Positions 1 through 10,073 of a stretch of DNA of 64,000 bases are shown here, piece after piece. The stretch's first letter is position 1, and each line of letters opens with the position of its first letter. This stretch comes from Roseiarcus sp963749715 (GTDB taxonomy: Bacteria > Pseudomonadota > Alphaproteobacteria > Rhizobiales > Beijerinckiaceae). The notes beneath the pieces were generated by a model. It worked only from the letters and a program-made list of their open reading frames with translations. It had not been told where the DNA came from and searched no databases. The position numbers and the translations under genes are program-made. The stretch covers positions 62,001 through 126,000 of the forward strand of contig CAVVNR010000004.1 in the NCBI GenBank assembly GCA_963749715.1. The letters run 5' to 3'.

Positions 1-510
1 ATGAAGTGCCCGACCGAAATCTCGATCACTGACCGGCGCGAAGCCGAGTTGTCGAAGGCCGGGCTCATCTCGATCATTCACCGGAAGAACACCGACAAGG
101 CAGCCTTTATCGGCGCCCAGTCCGTCTACAAGCCGAAGCTCATGGACAAGCCGGAAGCGACGGCCTCGGAAAACATGTCGGCTCGCATCACCTACATGTT
201 CGCGGTGTCGCGTTTCGCGCATTATCTCAAGTGCATGGTTCGCGACAAAATCGGCTCCACCAAGGAGCAGGACCAACTCGAGAAATGGCTGAACGGCTGG
301 ATCGTTCGCTATGTCGACGGCGATCCGAAGAACTCGAGCGAAGAGGTCAAGGCGCGAAAACCCCTCGCGGCCGCGAAGATCACAGTGATCCCCAACGAAG
401 AGAATCCAGGCCAATACTCCGCGAACGTCTACCTGCGCCCGCATTTCCAACTGGAAGGCATGGACATTGGAATGAGCCTTGTGGCGACCCTGCCCGAGTC
501 GAAAGGCTGA
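1..510 (+). CDS. tssC: TssC (VipB), T6SS contractile sheath large subunit, C-terminal part
   Basis: This is the last ~169 residues of the large sheath subunit of the type VI secretion system. With TssB it polymerises into the cytoplasmic tube that contracts and drives the Hcp needle out of the cell. The 5' end lies outside the window, so the ATG at base 1 should not be taken as the start. Family features visible are the segment FAHYLKCMVRDKIG, the following amphipathic EKWLNGWI stretch, and the final beta strands ending in FQLEGMDIGMSL, typical of TssC C-termini. hcp follows after a 67-base gap, as in many alphaproteobacterial T6SS loci. The frame is intact. tssB, tssJ, tssK, tssL and tssM are not in the window and are presumably upstream. 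Confidence 0.93.
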   Translation: MKCPTEISITDRREAELSKAGLISIIHRKNTDKAAFIGAQSVYKPKLMDKPEATASENMSARITYMFAVSRFAHYLKCMVRDKIGSTKEQDQLEKWLNGWIVRYVDGDPKNSSEEVKARKPLAAAKITVIPNEENPGQYSANVYLRPHFQLEGMDIGMSLVATLPESKG

Positions 511-577
511 TCGGAGGGGCGGACGATTCTTGTTTGGCGCGTGCTGTTTTCAACTCTAACTGGGCGGGAACAACAAA

Positions 578-1066
578 ATGGCTACTCCGGACATCTACCT
601 CAAACTCGACAGTGTCAAAGGCGAGGCCAAGGATCAGAAGCACCCGGACTGGATCGAGGTCATGTCGTTTTCTTTCTCGGTCAGCAATCAGGGGTCGGGC
701 TCGATCGGCAAGGGATCGGGCGCGAGCAGGGCGAGCCTGAGCGACCTTTGCGTCACGAAATACGTCGATGTGTCCTCTCCGAGCTTGTTCCTATTCTGCT
801 GCGTCGGCAAATCATTCTCAACAGCGACCTTGACGGTGCGAAAAGCCGGGGGCGAAAACCCCGTGGAATATCTGAAGTACGACATGGAGGAGGTCTTCAT
901 ATCCTCGGTGTCGACTTCCGGCTCCGACGGCGGCGGGATTGCGACGGAAACCGCTTCATTGAATTTCGCCAAGATGAAAGTCACCTACACCGAACAGAAT
1001 CCTGACGGCACACCGGGCGCAGACACTCCAAAGTGGTACAGCGTCAAAGAGCACACGCACGGCTAA
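578..1066 (+). CDS. hcp: Hcp (TssD), T6SS inner-tube protein
   Basis: A 162-residue Hcp1-family protein. Hexamers of Hcp stack into the expelled T6SS tube and can carry small effectors in their lumen. The N-terminus MATPDIYLKLDSVKGEA and the WIEVMSFSFSV segment are classic Hcp signatures, and the length matches the family. An ATG start is preceded by a purine-rich stretch (gggcgggaacaacaaa). It lies between tssC and tssE, so it is the structural tube protein of this locus rather than an orphan Hcp effector. No C-terminal extension or toxin domain is present and the frame is uninterrupted. Confidence 0.95.
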   Translation: MATPDIYLKLDSVKGEAKDQKHPDWIEVMSFSFSVSNQGSGSIGKGSGASRASLSDLCVTKYVDVSSPSLFLFCCVGKSFSTATLTVRKAGGENPVEYLKYDMEEVFISSVSTSGSDGGGIATETASLNFAKMKVTYTEQNPDGTPGADTPKWYSVKEHTHG

Positions 1067-1146
1067 TTCGTCGTCGCCGGCGAGAGTGGGGACTCGTGCG
1101 CCGTTGCGCCGCGCGGGCGGAGACAGGCTTCGTGGCTGGATGAGCG

Positions 1147-1690
1147 ATGGTCAACCCGAAATACGATCGCGTGGCTCCGCCCGTGATCCGGGCTTTTCGC
1201 GCCGCGCATCAGGAGCGCGACGCGAGTCGGCCTGTTGACGTTCGCGTCGGGGGAGAGCGTGTCATTGCGTCGCGACGCGTATCGGCGCGCACGCCGATTT
1301 CGGAGACGGAACTGCGGAAGCTGGTGAATTCCGATCTCGCCTCGCTGTTGAACACGACCAATCTCGGCTCAGCCGAAGATTTGTCGGACGCGCCCGAAGT
1401 ACGAAAGTCCATCCTCAATTTCGGTCTTCCTGATCTCACGTCGCGTTCGATCGATGCGCGCAGCGGGTCCGACATTGCGCGCGAAATTGAGACGGCGCTC
1501 CTGACGTTCGAGCCGAGACTGGCGAAGGGCTCGATCAGAGCGCGACGCGACGAGACGGTCCGCGACGAGGAGTTGCGCATCAGGTTCCTGGTCAGCGCCG
1601 AACTGCGGATGCAGCCCGTCAACGCGCCGGTCGAGTTCGCCGCGGAGGTGGAGTACGATTTCGGGCAAGGTCCGGATCGAACGGCTGTAA
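1147..1690 (+). CDS. tssE: TssE, T6SS baseplate gp25-like protein (frame break near the end)
   Basis: TssE is the gp25/lysozyme-like baseplate wedge component that nucleates sheath assembly. The residues NFGLPDLT and the helix IAREIETALLTFEPRL are the gp25 family core, and ELRIRFLVSAEL is the usual final strand. The open frame as given runs on to base 1722 and would overlap tssF with an atypical tail. If one T in the run at about 1660-1662 is removed, the protein ends AEVEYDSGKVRIERL with TAA at 1688-1690, three bases before the tssF ATG, which is how TssE proteins normally finish. I therefore infer a one-base insertion. About 180 residues. Start choice (ATG at 1147) is moderately secure. Confidence 0.85.
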
Positions 1691-1693
1691 AAC

Positions 1694-3667
1694 ATGCACA
1701 GGGAATTTCTCAAGTTCTATAATCAGGAGCTCGCAATACTTCGTGAACAGGCGACCGAATTCGCGCAGGAATATCCGGGCGTGGCGGAGCGCCTCGGCGG
1801 ATTGGTCGAAGACAATGTCGATCCAATGATCGGCGGACTTCTCGAGGGGGCTGCATTCCTGGCCGCCAGGGTTCAACTCAAGATCAAGCACGAGTTTTCG
1901 GACTTCACCACCAACCTGATCGATCAGCTGGCGCCGCACTATCTGGCGCCGACTCCGTCGTTCGTGCTCGTCCAGGCAAGCCCTAAATATGCCGATCCGG
2001 CGTTGCGCCAAGGCCGCACCATTGCGCGCGGCGCCATTTTCGACGCGACCTATCGCGAAGTCCAACGCAATGTCGCCTGCCGATTTACGCTGACGGCGCC
2101 GATAACCCTGTGGCCGTTCGAGATCGTCAAAGCCGAATATTTCACCAGCCCCGCCGCGCTCCAGGCCTTGATTCCCTCCGCCGGAGCGGATTGCGCGGCG
2201 GGCCTTCGGCTGCAGCTCACGGTAAGGGCGGCCGCCCGATTGGAGGACGAGCCGGCCGACAAGGAGGCGCAAGTCAAGCCGGAACTGCGGTTTTCGTCGT
2301 GCCGGGTGAAAACGCTGCGTTTTCACCTGCTCGGGCAGGAGACGAACGCCGTCGCGCTTTACGAGCAGCTTTTCGCTCATTGCCGCGGCGTCTATTTTCG
2401 CGCGCTCGACGCGTTCGGCGATCCGGTCGTCGAGCCCGGGCGGCGCCGACATGCTCCGGCAGATCGGGTTCGAGGAAAACGAGGCCCTCATCCCGAACGA
2501 TAACCAACTGTTTCGCGGCTTCGATTTTCTGCGCGACTATTTCGCCTTTCCCAGGCGCTTTCTCGGCTTCGACCTGATCGGCCTGGACACGGTCGCCGCC
2601 CGGCTCAACGAGAAGACCAATGCGAAAACCATCGACATTCATCGTCGCCTTCGACGAAGTCAATTCGCAGCTTGCCGCGGCGGTGCGCAAGGAATTTTTC
2701 GCGCTCTACGCCTCGCCCGGGGTCAACCTGTTCGAGAAGACCCTGGATCGCATTCCCGTCCGATCCAACCAGTACGAGTTCCCGGTCATCCCCGACCGCA
2801 GCCGGTTGCTCGATTTCGAGACGAACCGGGTGGAGAAAGTCTTCGCCCATATTCCCGGCGCGCCGCAGAAAGTGCCGGTCGAACCGTTGTACTCGGCGAC
2901 CGCGGCGCGCAGCGCCACGGGCCTCAGCTACACGATCCGTCGCCTGCCCCGACGGCGCACGATCGAAGAAAAGAAATATGGGCCGGTTTCCGATTATGCC
3001 GGAACGGACGTGTTCCTGTCGCTCGGCGAGCGCTCCGATCCCGACGAGCTCCAGCAAGTGGCGGAACTCAGCGTCGACGCCCTATGCACCAACCGCCACC
3101 TGGCCGAACGTCTTCCCGTCGGCGAAAGCGGCGCCGATTTTCGTTTTCTCGACGACGTCGAATTGGTCTTGCGATGCCTGGCAGGACCGACGCGCGCGCT
3201 CGAGCCCGCGTTGACCGCCTCGGTGGGAAAGGCGCCGGACGCTTCGATCGGCGATGTCGCCTGGCGTCTCGTGAGCATGTTGAGCCTCAATCACCTCGGG
3301 CTCGTCGAGCGCGCGGCGGGCGAGGGCGCGAAGCGCCTTGCGCGAGACGCTGATCCTGTTTGCCGATCTCGCCGACAATGCGACCGAGCGCAAAATTCGC
3401 GGCGTCAGAAGCCTCGACGCCCGTCCGATCGTCCGGCGATTGCGGCAGCCCCAGGGAGCAGCAGCGGCGCGCGGAATCGAAATCACCGTCGTTCTGGAGG
3501 AGAAGGCGTTCGAGGGTTCCGGGGCCTTTCTCCTGGGCGCGATCCTCGATCGCTTCTTCGCCGAATATGTGGCGATCAATCACTTCACGCAAACCGTAGT
3601 GAGAAGCCCGGAGCGGGGCGAGATGATGCGCTGGCCGCCTCGCATCGGCCTGAGGGGCGTCCTGTGA
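1694..3667 (+). CDS. tssF: TssF, T6SS baseplate subunit (three frame shifts)
   Basis: TssF forms the T6SS baseplate wedge with TssG, TssE and TssK. The N-terminus (FLKFYNQELAILREQATEFA, then YPGVAERLGGLVEDNVDPM) is diagnostic of the TssF/ImpG family. The coding sequence changes frame three times: the first segment runs to about 2450, the second (RQIGFEENEALIPNDNQ, FLRDYFAFP) to about 2620, the third to about 3340 (VNLFEKTLDRIPVR), and the last to the TGA at 3665-3667. Each step is equivalent to one inserted base, and all segments keep TssF similarity in the right order, giving a normal ~650-residue protein. Its stop overlaps the tssG GTG start (GTGA), showing translational coupling. As written the gene would not produce full-length protein. 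Confidence 0.87.
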
Positions 3668-4687
3668 CGTTTCGCAGCGAGCTTGCCGCCGAGCCCTGGC
3701 GCTTCGATCTCTTCGCCGTCCTTCGCCGCCTCGAGCGGGAAAACCCCGGCAAGCCGCGCATCGGCGACGCGCACAGTCTCGCCGATGAGTTCGTGACCAT
3801 CTGTCAGGACCCCTACCTCGATTTTCCCGATTCGAACCTCGATGGAGCGGAGATCGGGCCGTCCGGCCGCATTCGGCTCAAAGCCAAATTCCTGGGCATG
3901 TTCGGACCCGCAGGGCGCCCTGCCGCTCACCACCACGGAGGAGGCTTACGGCTGGCTCCTTGAGAGGGACGATGCATTCCCACGGTTCGTCGACGTCTTC
4001 CAGCGGCGTTTTCTGGCGTTGTTCTTCCGCGCCTGGGCCGATGCGCGGCCCGTCGCCCAGAACGATCGGCCCGAGCAGGATCGATTTCGCGCCTATATCG
4101 GTTCGATGATCGGGATCGGGACGCCCGCGCTCCGGAACGCCGACTCGATCTCGGACTTCGCCAAGCTGCAATATGCGGGGCTACTCGCGCCGCGGGTGAA
4201 GAGCGCCTCGCGGTTGCGCGCGTTCTTGTCGAGCCTCCTGAAGACGCGCGTCGACATCGACGAATTCGTCGGGACCTGGCTCGAGTTCGATCCGAACGAG
4301 CGCACCCGCGTCGGCCAGGCGAACGCGCGCATCGGCGAGGATTGCGTGGCGGGCGCGAGCATGTACAGCGTCAGCGACAAGTTCCGCCTCCGGGTCTATG
4401 TCCGCGACATCAACCATTTCAGGCAGTTCCTGCCCGGCTCGCCGCTGGCGCTCGAAATCGCCGACGCGGTATTTCTCTACGTCGGAGAGGAATACGATTG
4501 GGACATGGAACTCGCCATTCCGGCGGGCGAGATTACCGCGGTTCGCCTCGGACAGGATATTCAGCTCGGCTGGACGAGTTGGATGTCGCCGAACTGGTCG
4601 AAAACGGACGAGACAATTCGCAGGGACGCACGATTCCACGTGGTCAGCCGGCTTGCGCGTCAGCGCCGGGCGTCGGAACCGAATTAG
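3664..4687 (+). CDS. tssG: TssG, T6SS baseplate subunit (one frame shift)
   Basis: TssG partners TssF in the baseplate wedge. It starts at GTG 3664, overlapping the tssF stop, with the N-terminus RSELAAEPWRFDLFAVLRRLE typical of ImpH/TssG. Reading is lost at about 3910, where 'ggacccgcagggcg' needs one G less to give MFGPQGALPLTTTEEAYGW, the conserved GP-QGALPL motif of the family. After correction the remainder is intact to residue ~340: FLALFFRAWADARP, then the C-terminal FRQFLPGS and IQLGWTSWM segments. Length is normal. It sits between tssF and tssH in one operon. Confidence 0.88.
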
Positions 4688-4699
4688 GGCGTGAAAACC

Positions 4700-7415
4700 A
4701 TGGGCGCAGACATCAGCGTCGAATTGGTCGCGGGCAAGCTCAACCGGATAGGCTACGAGTTCATTCATTCAAGCCTTGCGGCAGGCGAAGAGCTCCGGCA
4801 ATCGCAACATCGAGCTCGCCCACTGGATGCTCCATCTGTTGCAAAAGGATCGCACCGACATCGCGCTGACCGCGGACCATTACAAGCTGAGCCGCGCCAA
4901 GCTCCTTGGCGACACGACCGGCGTGGTCAACGGCTTCCGCAAGAACGAGACCGAGATGCCGGGGATCTCGAACCAGGTCGCAGACGCCCTCGATCGCGGC
5001 TGGCACTACGCCACGCTGCTGTTCGGCGAAACTCAGATTCGCACCGGCCATCTCCTGGTGGCGGCGCTCAAGTCGATGGAGCTGAGGCGCGCGCTGATCG
5101 GCATCTCGCCGGAATTCGCCAAAATCCCGGTCGACGAAGTCGCCGTCAGCCACCGCGCGATCTGGGCCGAATCGGATGAGGGCAACCTTCGCCCGATGGA
5201 CGGCTCCGGCGTCGCCGCGGCCAGCGCCGAGGGAACGACCGCGGCGCCGGGCGCGAAGGGCACGACGGCCCTCGATCGCTTCACCCAGGACCTCACCGCT
5301 CGGGCGAAGGCAGGCGGCATGGACCCGATCCTCGGCCGCGAGGACGAAATCCGTCAAATCATCGACGTTCTGATGCGCCGCCGTCAGAACAACCCGATCC
5401 TCACCGGCGAAGCAGGCGTCGGCAAGACCGCGGTCGTCGAAGGCTTCGCCCAGCGCATCGCCTCGGGGGACGTTCCACCGCCCTTGCGCGGCGTTAAGCT
5501 TTGCGTGCTCGACGTCGGCCTCATGCAGGCAGGCGCTTCGATGAAGGGCGAATTCGAGCAGCGCCTGCGCTCGGTGATCGACGAAGTGCAATCCTCGCCG
5601 ACGCCGATCATTCTGTTCATTGACGAAGCGCATACCTTGATCGGCGCGGGCGGCGCAGCGGGAACCGGCGACGCCGCCAATCTCTTGAAGCCCGCCCTGG
5701 CTCGCGGCTCGCTGCGTACGATCGCGGCCACGACCTGGGCCGAATACCGGCAATATTTCGAGAAGGACCCGGCGCTGACCCGGCGCTTCCAGTCGATCTA
5801 TGTCGGCGAGCCGGACGTCGCGACCGCCGCGGTGATGCTGCGCGGGCTCGTCGGTCCGATGGAGAAGCACCATCGGGTGCGGGTGACCGATGAGGCGATC
5901 GCCGCGGCGGTGAACTTCTCCAATCGCTACATCCCCGCGCGGCAGTTGCCGGACAAAGCGGTGAGCCTATTGGACACGGCCTGCGCGCGCGTGGCGATCA
6001 GCCAAAACGCCAAGCCCGCCGCAGTCGAGGACGCCGAAGTCGCGATCGCTTCGCTCGAAAGCGAAAAACAGTCGCTCGCGCGCGAGCGCGATCTCGGCGC
6101 GGCGAACGAGGAGCGCATCGCCGAGATCGACGGCAAGATTGTCGAGCGGCGCGAACGCCTCTCCGCGCTCGAAACCGACTGGAAGAGCGAGCGCGCGCTG
6201 GTCGAGGAAATCCTGGCGCTGCGCAACGCGATTGCGAAGGGCGCGGCTCCGCCCGCCGCGGCGCCTGCGGCGGCGGACCCGGCTCTCGCGCCGGCCGCCG
6301 CCGAGGCGGCGAAACCCACGGTGGGACCGTCGCCGGCGGACGGCGACGCGTTGCGCGCCAAGGTCGGCGAACTCGGCAAGATCGATCCGGAAAAACGCAT
6401 GATCTACGCCCATGTCGACGAGCAGGCGGTCGCCTCCGTCGTCTCGGACTGGACCGGCATTCCGGTGGGCAAGATGGTCGCCGACGAGGTCGAGACGATC
6501 CTCCATCTCGCCGACATCCTGAACCGCCGGATCATCGGCCAGAGCCACGGCCTCAAGATGATCGCCAAGCGGATCGAGACCAACCGCGCGAGACTCGACA
6601 ATCCGATGAAGCCGATCGGCGTGTTCATGCTGTGCGGGCCGTCGGGAGTCGGCAAAACCGAGACGGCGCTGGCGCTCGCCGAGACGCTCTATGGCGGAGA
6701 GCAGAACATCATCACGATCAACATGTCGGAGTTCCAGGAGGCCCATACCGTCTCGACGCTGAAAGGCGCGCCGCCCGGATATGTCGGCTACGGGGAAGGC
6801 GGACGCCTGACCGAGGCGGTCCGCCGCCGACCCTATAGCGTCGTGCTGCTCGACGAGATCGAGAAGGCCCATCCGGATGTGCACGAGATCTTCTTCCAGG
6901 TGTTCGACAAGGGCGTGATGGAGGACGGCACCGGCCGGCGCATCGACTTCAAGAACACGCTGATCCTGCTCACCACCAATGTGGGAACCGAGGTCATCAT
7001 GGGCGCGGCCGGGAGCGAAGCGCCGCCCGACTCGGAAGCGCTCGCCGCCAAACTGCGCCCGGCGCTGCTCGAAGTCTTTCCCCCTGCCCTGCTCGGACGC
7101 ATCGTCGCGATTCCCTACTATCCGCTGTCGCCCGAGATGCTCGCCGGCATCGTGCGCCTGCAGCTTGGCCGGATCGGCAAGCGGATCGAAGAGAACCATC
7201 GCGCGAAATTCGTCGCCGACCAGAGCGCGGTCGATCACATCGTTTCGCTCTGCCACGATCCCGGCGCCGGCGGGCGCGTGATCGACAACGTGATCACCAA
7301 TACGATCCTGCCTGCGCTGTCGCGCGAGATTCTTCAGCGCTCGCTCGCGCGCGAAGAGATCCATGAGGCGAAAGTGTCGGCGGCCAACAAGGCGTTCGTC
7401 TACGAAGTGACGTGA
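4700..7415 (+). CDS. tssH: TssH (ClpV), T6SS sheath-recycling AAA+ ATPase (frame shift in N-domain)
   Basis: ClpV disassembles contracted TssBC sheath so that it can be reused. Two AAA+ modules are clear: Walker A GEAGVGKTAVVEG near residue 236 and GPSGVGKTETAL near residue 646, with LFIDEAH and LLDEIEKAHPDVHE as the Walker B motifs, and a coiled-coil middle insert. The N-terminal sheath-binding domain begins at ATG 4700 (MGADISVELVAGKLNRIGYEF). At about 4771 one extra base shifts the frame; removing it joins FIHS to ALRQAKSSGNRNIELAHWML, the expected ClpV N-domain sequence. The uninterrupted frame alone starts at 4776. About 905 residues, normal for ClpV. An Ala/Pro-rich stretch (residues ~510-540) interrupts the linker between the two AAA modules. 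Confidence 0.93.
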
Positions 7416-7435
7416 CGGCGCGTGGGAGACGATCA

Positions 7436-7727
7436 ATGGCCAATCGCTTCGAACAGGTCGACGAAGTCGTCGGCGACGCGGTCACCATCATTCTCGCGCA
7501 GCGCTCGGACGGGCAATGGGCCAAAGTGGTCTGCCCGAAGAGCGCACACGAGTTCTCTGACCGCCGACCGGGTGACCGAGGCGATACCGCCGAAGGACGC
7601 GCTGTCCGGCGCCGTGAGACTCGCCAATAAACTGAAGCTTGCGATCGTTGTTCTCGACCCGGATGGCGTCTGGAAGACGGAATGGGGCGAACTCTACCGC
7701 TGGCAAGATGACGCCGGGGGTGAGTGA
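7436..7727 (+). CDS. Hypothetical protein in T6SS operon (frame-shifted)
   Basis: A small protein of about 96 residues that I do not recognise. Two overlapping frames make one product: the first gives MANRFEQVDEVVGDAVTIIL and runs to the VVCPKSAHEF region near 7550; the second continues SLTADRVTEAIPPKDALSGA to WGELYRWQDDAGGE and stops at 7727. One extra base near 7550 separates them. It starts 21 bases after the tssH stop and overlaps the start of the following DUF1036 gene by 20 bases, so it is likely part of the T6SS transcription unit. The composition is acidic, with no signal peptide or membrane segment. Function unknown. Confidence 0.55.
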
Positions 7728-8172
7728 GCGCCCAGCGCAATCGAAACTCGTCCGAGGTCGCAAGAGTTTTCTGCGCGCGTCGATCGCGCTCGTCCTGCTC
7801 GTGACCGCGCATGCGTCGGCCCACGCCGACTTCCGGGTGTGCAACCGGACGCGGACCCTGATCAATCTCGCGGTCGGAACCAATGCGGGCGACGATTTCG
7901 CGACCGAGGGCTGGTGGACGGTGACGCCGGGATCCTGCGCGACGCCGATCCACGGACCGCTGCGCGGCCGGTACGTCTATCTCTACGCCACCGACATCGA
8001 CGGATCGGATGTGCTCAAGGGATCGGTTTCGATGTGCATCGACCGCGGCAAGTTCAAGGCGTTCGGCATCGAGAATTGCTGGCGGCGCGGGCTTCAGGCG
8101 GTCGCGTTCGCGGAGATCGACACTCTCGATTCGCCGGACTGGACGACGTTTCTGAGCGACGTCGGCAAGTGA
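7708..8172 (+). CDS. DUF1036 family exported protein
   Basis: A 154-residue protein with an N-terminal hydrophobic signal segment (LRASIALVLLVTAHASAHA) followed by the DUF1036 domain. The domain begins FRVCNRTRTLINLAVG and continues with a GWWTVTPGSC block, a second conserved block YVYLYATDIDG, and cysteines at CNRT, GSCA, SMCID and ENCW that may form disulfides. DUF1036 proteins are common in Rhizobiales and are predicted periplasmic, but no function is established. The start chosen is ATG 7708, which overlaps the upstream small gene; an in-frame start at 7639 would give an implausible leader. It ends just before tssA on the opposite strand (3-base gap between the stops), a convergent arrangement. 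Confidence 0.8.
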   Translation: MTPGVSERPAQSKLVRGRKSFLRASIALVLLVTAHASAHADFRVCNRTRTLINLAVGTNAGDDFATEGWWTVTPGSCATPIHGPLRGRYVYLYATDIDGSDVLKGSVSMCIDRGKFKAFGIENCWRRGLQAVAFAEIDTLDSPDWTTFLSDVGK

Positions 8173-8175
8173 CGG

Positions 8176-9568
8176 TCACTTGCCCTTCTTCAGGTTCGCG
8201 ATCGCCTCCTCCGGCAGGACGTCGTTGAGGAGGCTGACGAAGTCGCGCGAGGCGAGGTTCTTCGCGCGGTCGAGGAGATAGGGCGCCGGGCTCGACGGCT
8301 CAGCCCGCTGCATATGCTGGGCGACCGCCTCGATCAGCGCCAGCGCCGCCGCGCGCGAGGCCGCCGGCTCGGCTTGTGTGCGCGCGAACTCGGCGCTCGG
8401 CGCGCTCGCCAGGCTCTTGACCGGCACCGTGAATGCGCCGTCGGGGCCGACGAACACGCGCGCATTGTCGGCGTGCGGCGGCGCGAGCAGCTTCATCACT
8501 TCATAGAGATTCTTGCCTAGCGCCTCGCGCGCCTGGCCGATCAAGAGCAGCGCCGGGCTCGTCGGCTCGGAAGCAGCGAAATAGCCGAGCGCGGACGCGA
8601 GCGCGGCGTCGACTTCGCCGCGGGAAGCGAAGGCCGCAGGCGCGGCCGGCGCGGACACTTCCGGGCCTTCATCGCCCGCTCCGCGCGCCGCTGCCGGCGC
8701 CGGCGCGAGCGTGGGATCGCGGGCGACCAGGCGTCGCGCGCGCGAACTCGGTCATGTCGCGAACGAGCTTCTCGAGCTTCGGCAATTCGACCGCCTTCTC
8801 GAAGCCGACATGCTCGAGGGTGGTCGCCTTGATCGACTGGACGGCCGCCGAGAGGCCGCTCAATGATTCGAACAGCGCGGTCAATTGGCCGATTTCGACC
8901 TCCCGCAAGAGCCGCTCGATCTGCTTGGGCGCCATGAAGCTTTCCGCGGCGCTGGTCCCCTTTTCGCCCTTCAAATCGTAGGTCACAACCGAACGCGGCG
9001 CGGCTGCGCCGGTCGCCACCATTTGGTCGCGATAAGAGAGCGCGCCCTCGCGCGGAGTTTCGAGAAGCGTCGCATATTGCAGCGGCAAGAGGACGGTCGT
9101 GTTCTCCTCGAGCGTCATCAGTTGCGCGAGCCGGGCCGAATTGTCGCCGCCCTCGGCCTGCGGATGCACGCCCGCCCAACGTTCGCGCAGGGCCCAGGCG
9201 AGCGTGCGCACCCGCCGGGCGAATCCGGAGAAATCGCGGTTCAGGATCGAGAGCTTGGCGATGAGCACGATGAGGCGCACGTCGAGCGTGCGAGCAAGAA
9301 GTTTCTCGCCTTCCTGAATTGTCGCGGGAAAATCGATCGAATCGCGCTTGAACTCATAGAAATATCTCGGCTCCTTGCCCGGCAGCGACCCTTCCGTCGC
9401 CGCGACAAAATTGAGAAACTTCGCGTCGCCAGCGAGATCGAGATCCTGCCCGCACGGGTCGTCGGGCGAGACGGGCGGCAGGGCGAAGGGATCGGCGGTG
9501 TGGACAAGGAGGAGCGGACGATTGAGCGGCGGAGAGGTCCGTACCGGGGGGGCGTCTGCGTCGTTCAC
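8176..9568 (-). CDS. tssA: TssA, T6SS tube/sheath assembly cap protein (one frame shift)
   Basis: TssA primes and caps T6SS tube/sheath polymerisation. Reading from 9568, the ImpA_N domain is present (DDPCGQDLDLAGDAKFLNF, then FLPGKEPRYFYEF-like residues). The first frame runs to about 8669. The C-terminal part is in another frame from about 8740 to 8176; one extra base in the GC-repeat at ~8737-8742 separates them, and correction joins FARAR to RLVARDPTLAPAP. The corrected protein is ~460 residues. The C-terminal half contains two copies of an SSPA/TSPA-type helical motif, EPTSPALLLIGQAREAL and EPSSPAPYLLDRAKNL, normally single in TssA C-terminal domains. It is transcribed towards hcp/tssH and away from the effector genes. 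Confidence 0.85.
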
Positions 9569-9675
9569 GTGGCTCGGGCTCCGCTTGGGGGCATAGGCCC
9601 GAAGGACGGCTTAGAGCGCCAATTCGGGCCAAAATAGGGGACGGGCCATCGCATGCAATCGGTCTTCGGGCCGCC

Positions 9676-10037
9676 TCATTTTTGTTTCGGGAATCGAGTC
9701 GACGCTAAATCCCATCTACCGGGCTTGTCATACTCGAACTCGGATTCAAAATTGTCGTCTGCGTCCAACACCAGTTTGACGGCGACAAAATTCTCATTAC
9801 TTCGAAAATTCGTCCCGAAAAAGATTAGCATCGCGCTTAATATCCTCGGAGATGGAAAAAAAATTCGGCACGCCTCGTCTAAGCCCTTTTTCATCATAGT
9901 AAATTCCAGATACTCCCACATACCCTTTGTCAAACTCGGCAATCAGAATGATTTCTCGGATAAGCCCCATTGATGTTATTGATCAGTGGGGTAAACAGCT
10001 TTGGAAGAAATTCATCGATCGCATCGTCCTTCCACAT
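9676..10037 (-). CDS. Candidate immunity protein, YezG/DUF600-like (frame-shifted)
   Basis: A small AT-rich gene directly downstream of the nuclease toxin gene (37-base gap, same strand), the usual place for a cognate immunity gene. From ATG 10037 it reads MWKDDAIDEFLPKLFTPLI, then in a second frame EIILIAEFDKGYVGVSGIYYD and ISEDIKRDANLFRDEF, then in a third frame NFVAVKLVLDADDNFESEF and YDKPGRWDL to a stop at 9676. About 120 residues in total with two one-base frame changes. The order of a Y-rich strand, a helical segment and a 'DADDNFE..F.YD' ending resembles YezG/DUF600 immunity proteins that neutralise nuclease toxins. That family call is by eye and uncertain; position and base composition are the stronger evidence. 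Confidence 0.5.
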
Positions 10038-10073
10038 GTACTTTCTTCCTTTTATCGGCTAAATAATTCGCCG

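Noticed and set aside
5967..7436. A 489-codon minus-strand frame opposite tssH
   Set aside because: Antisense shadow of the ClpV coding region, with no ribosome site or recognisable domain.
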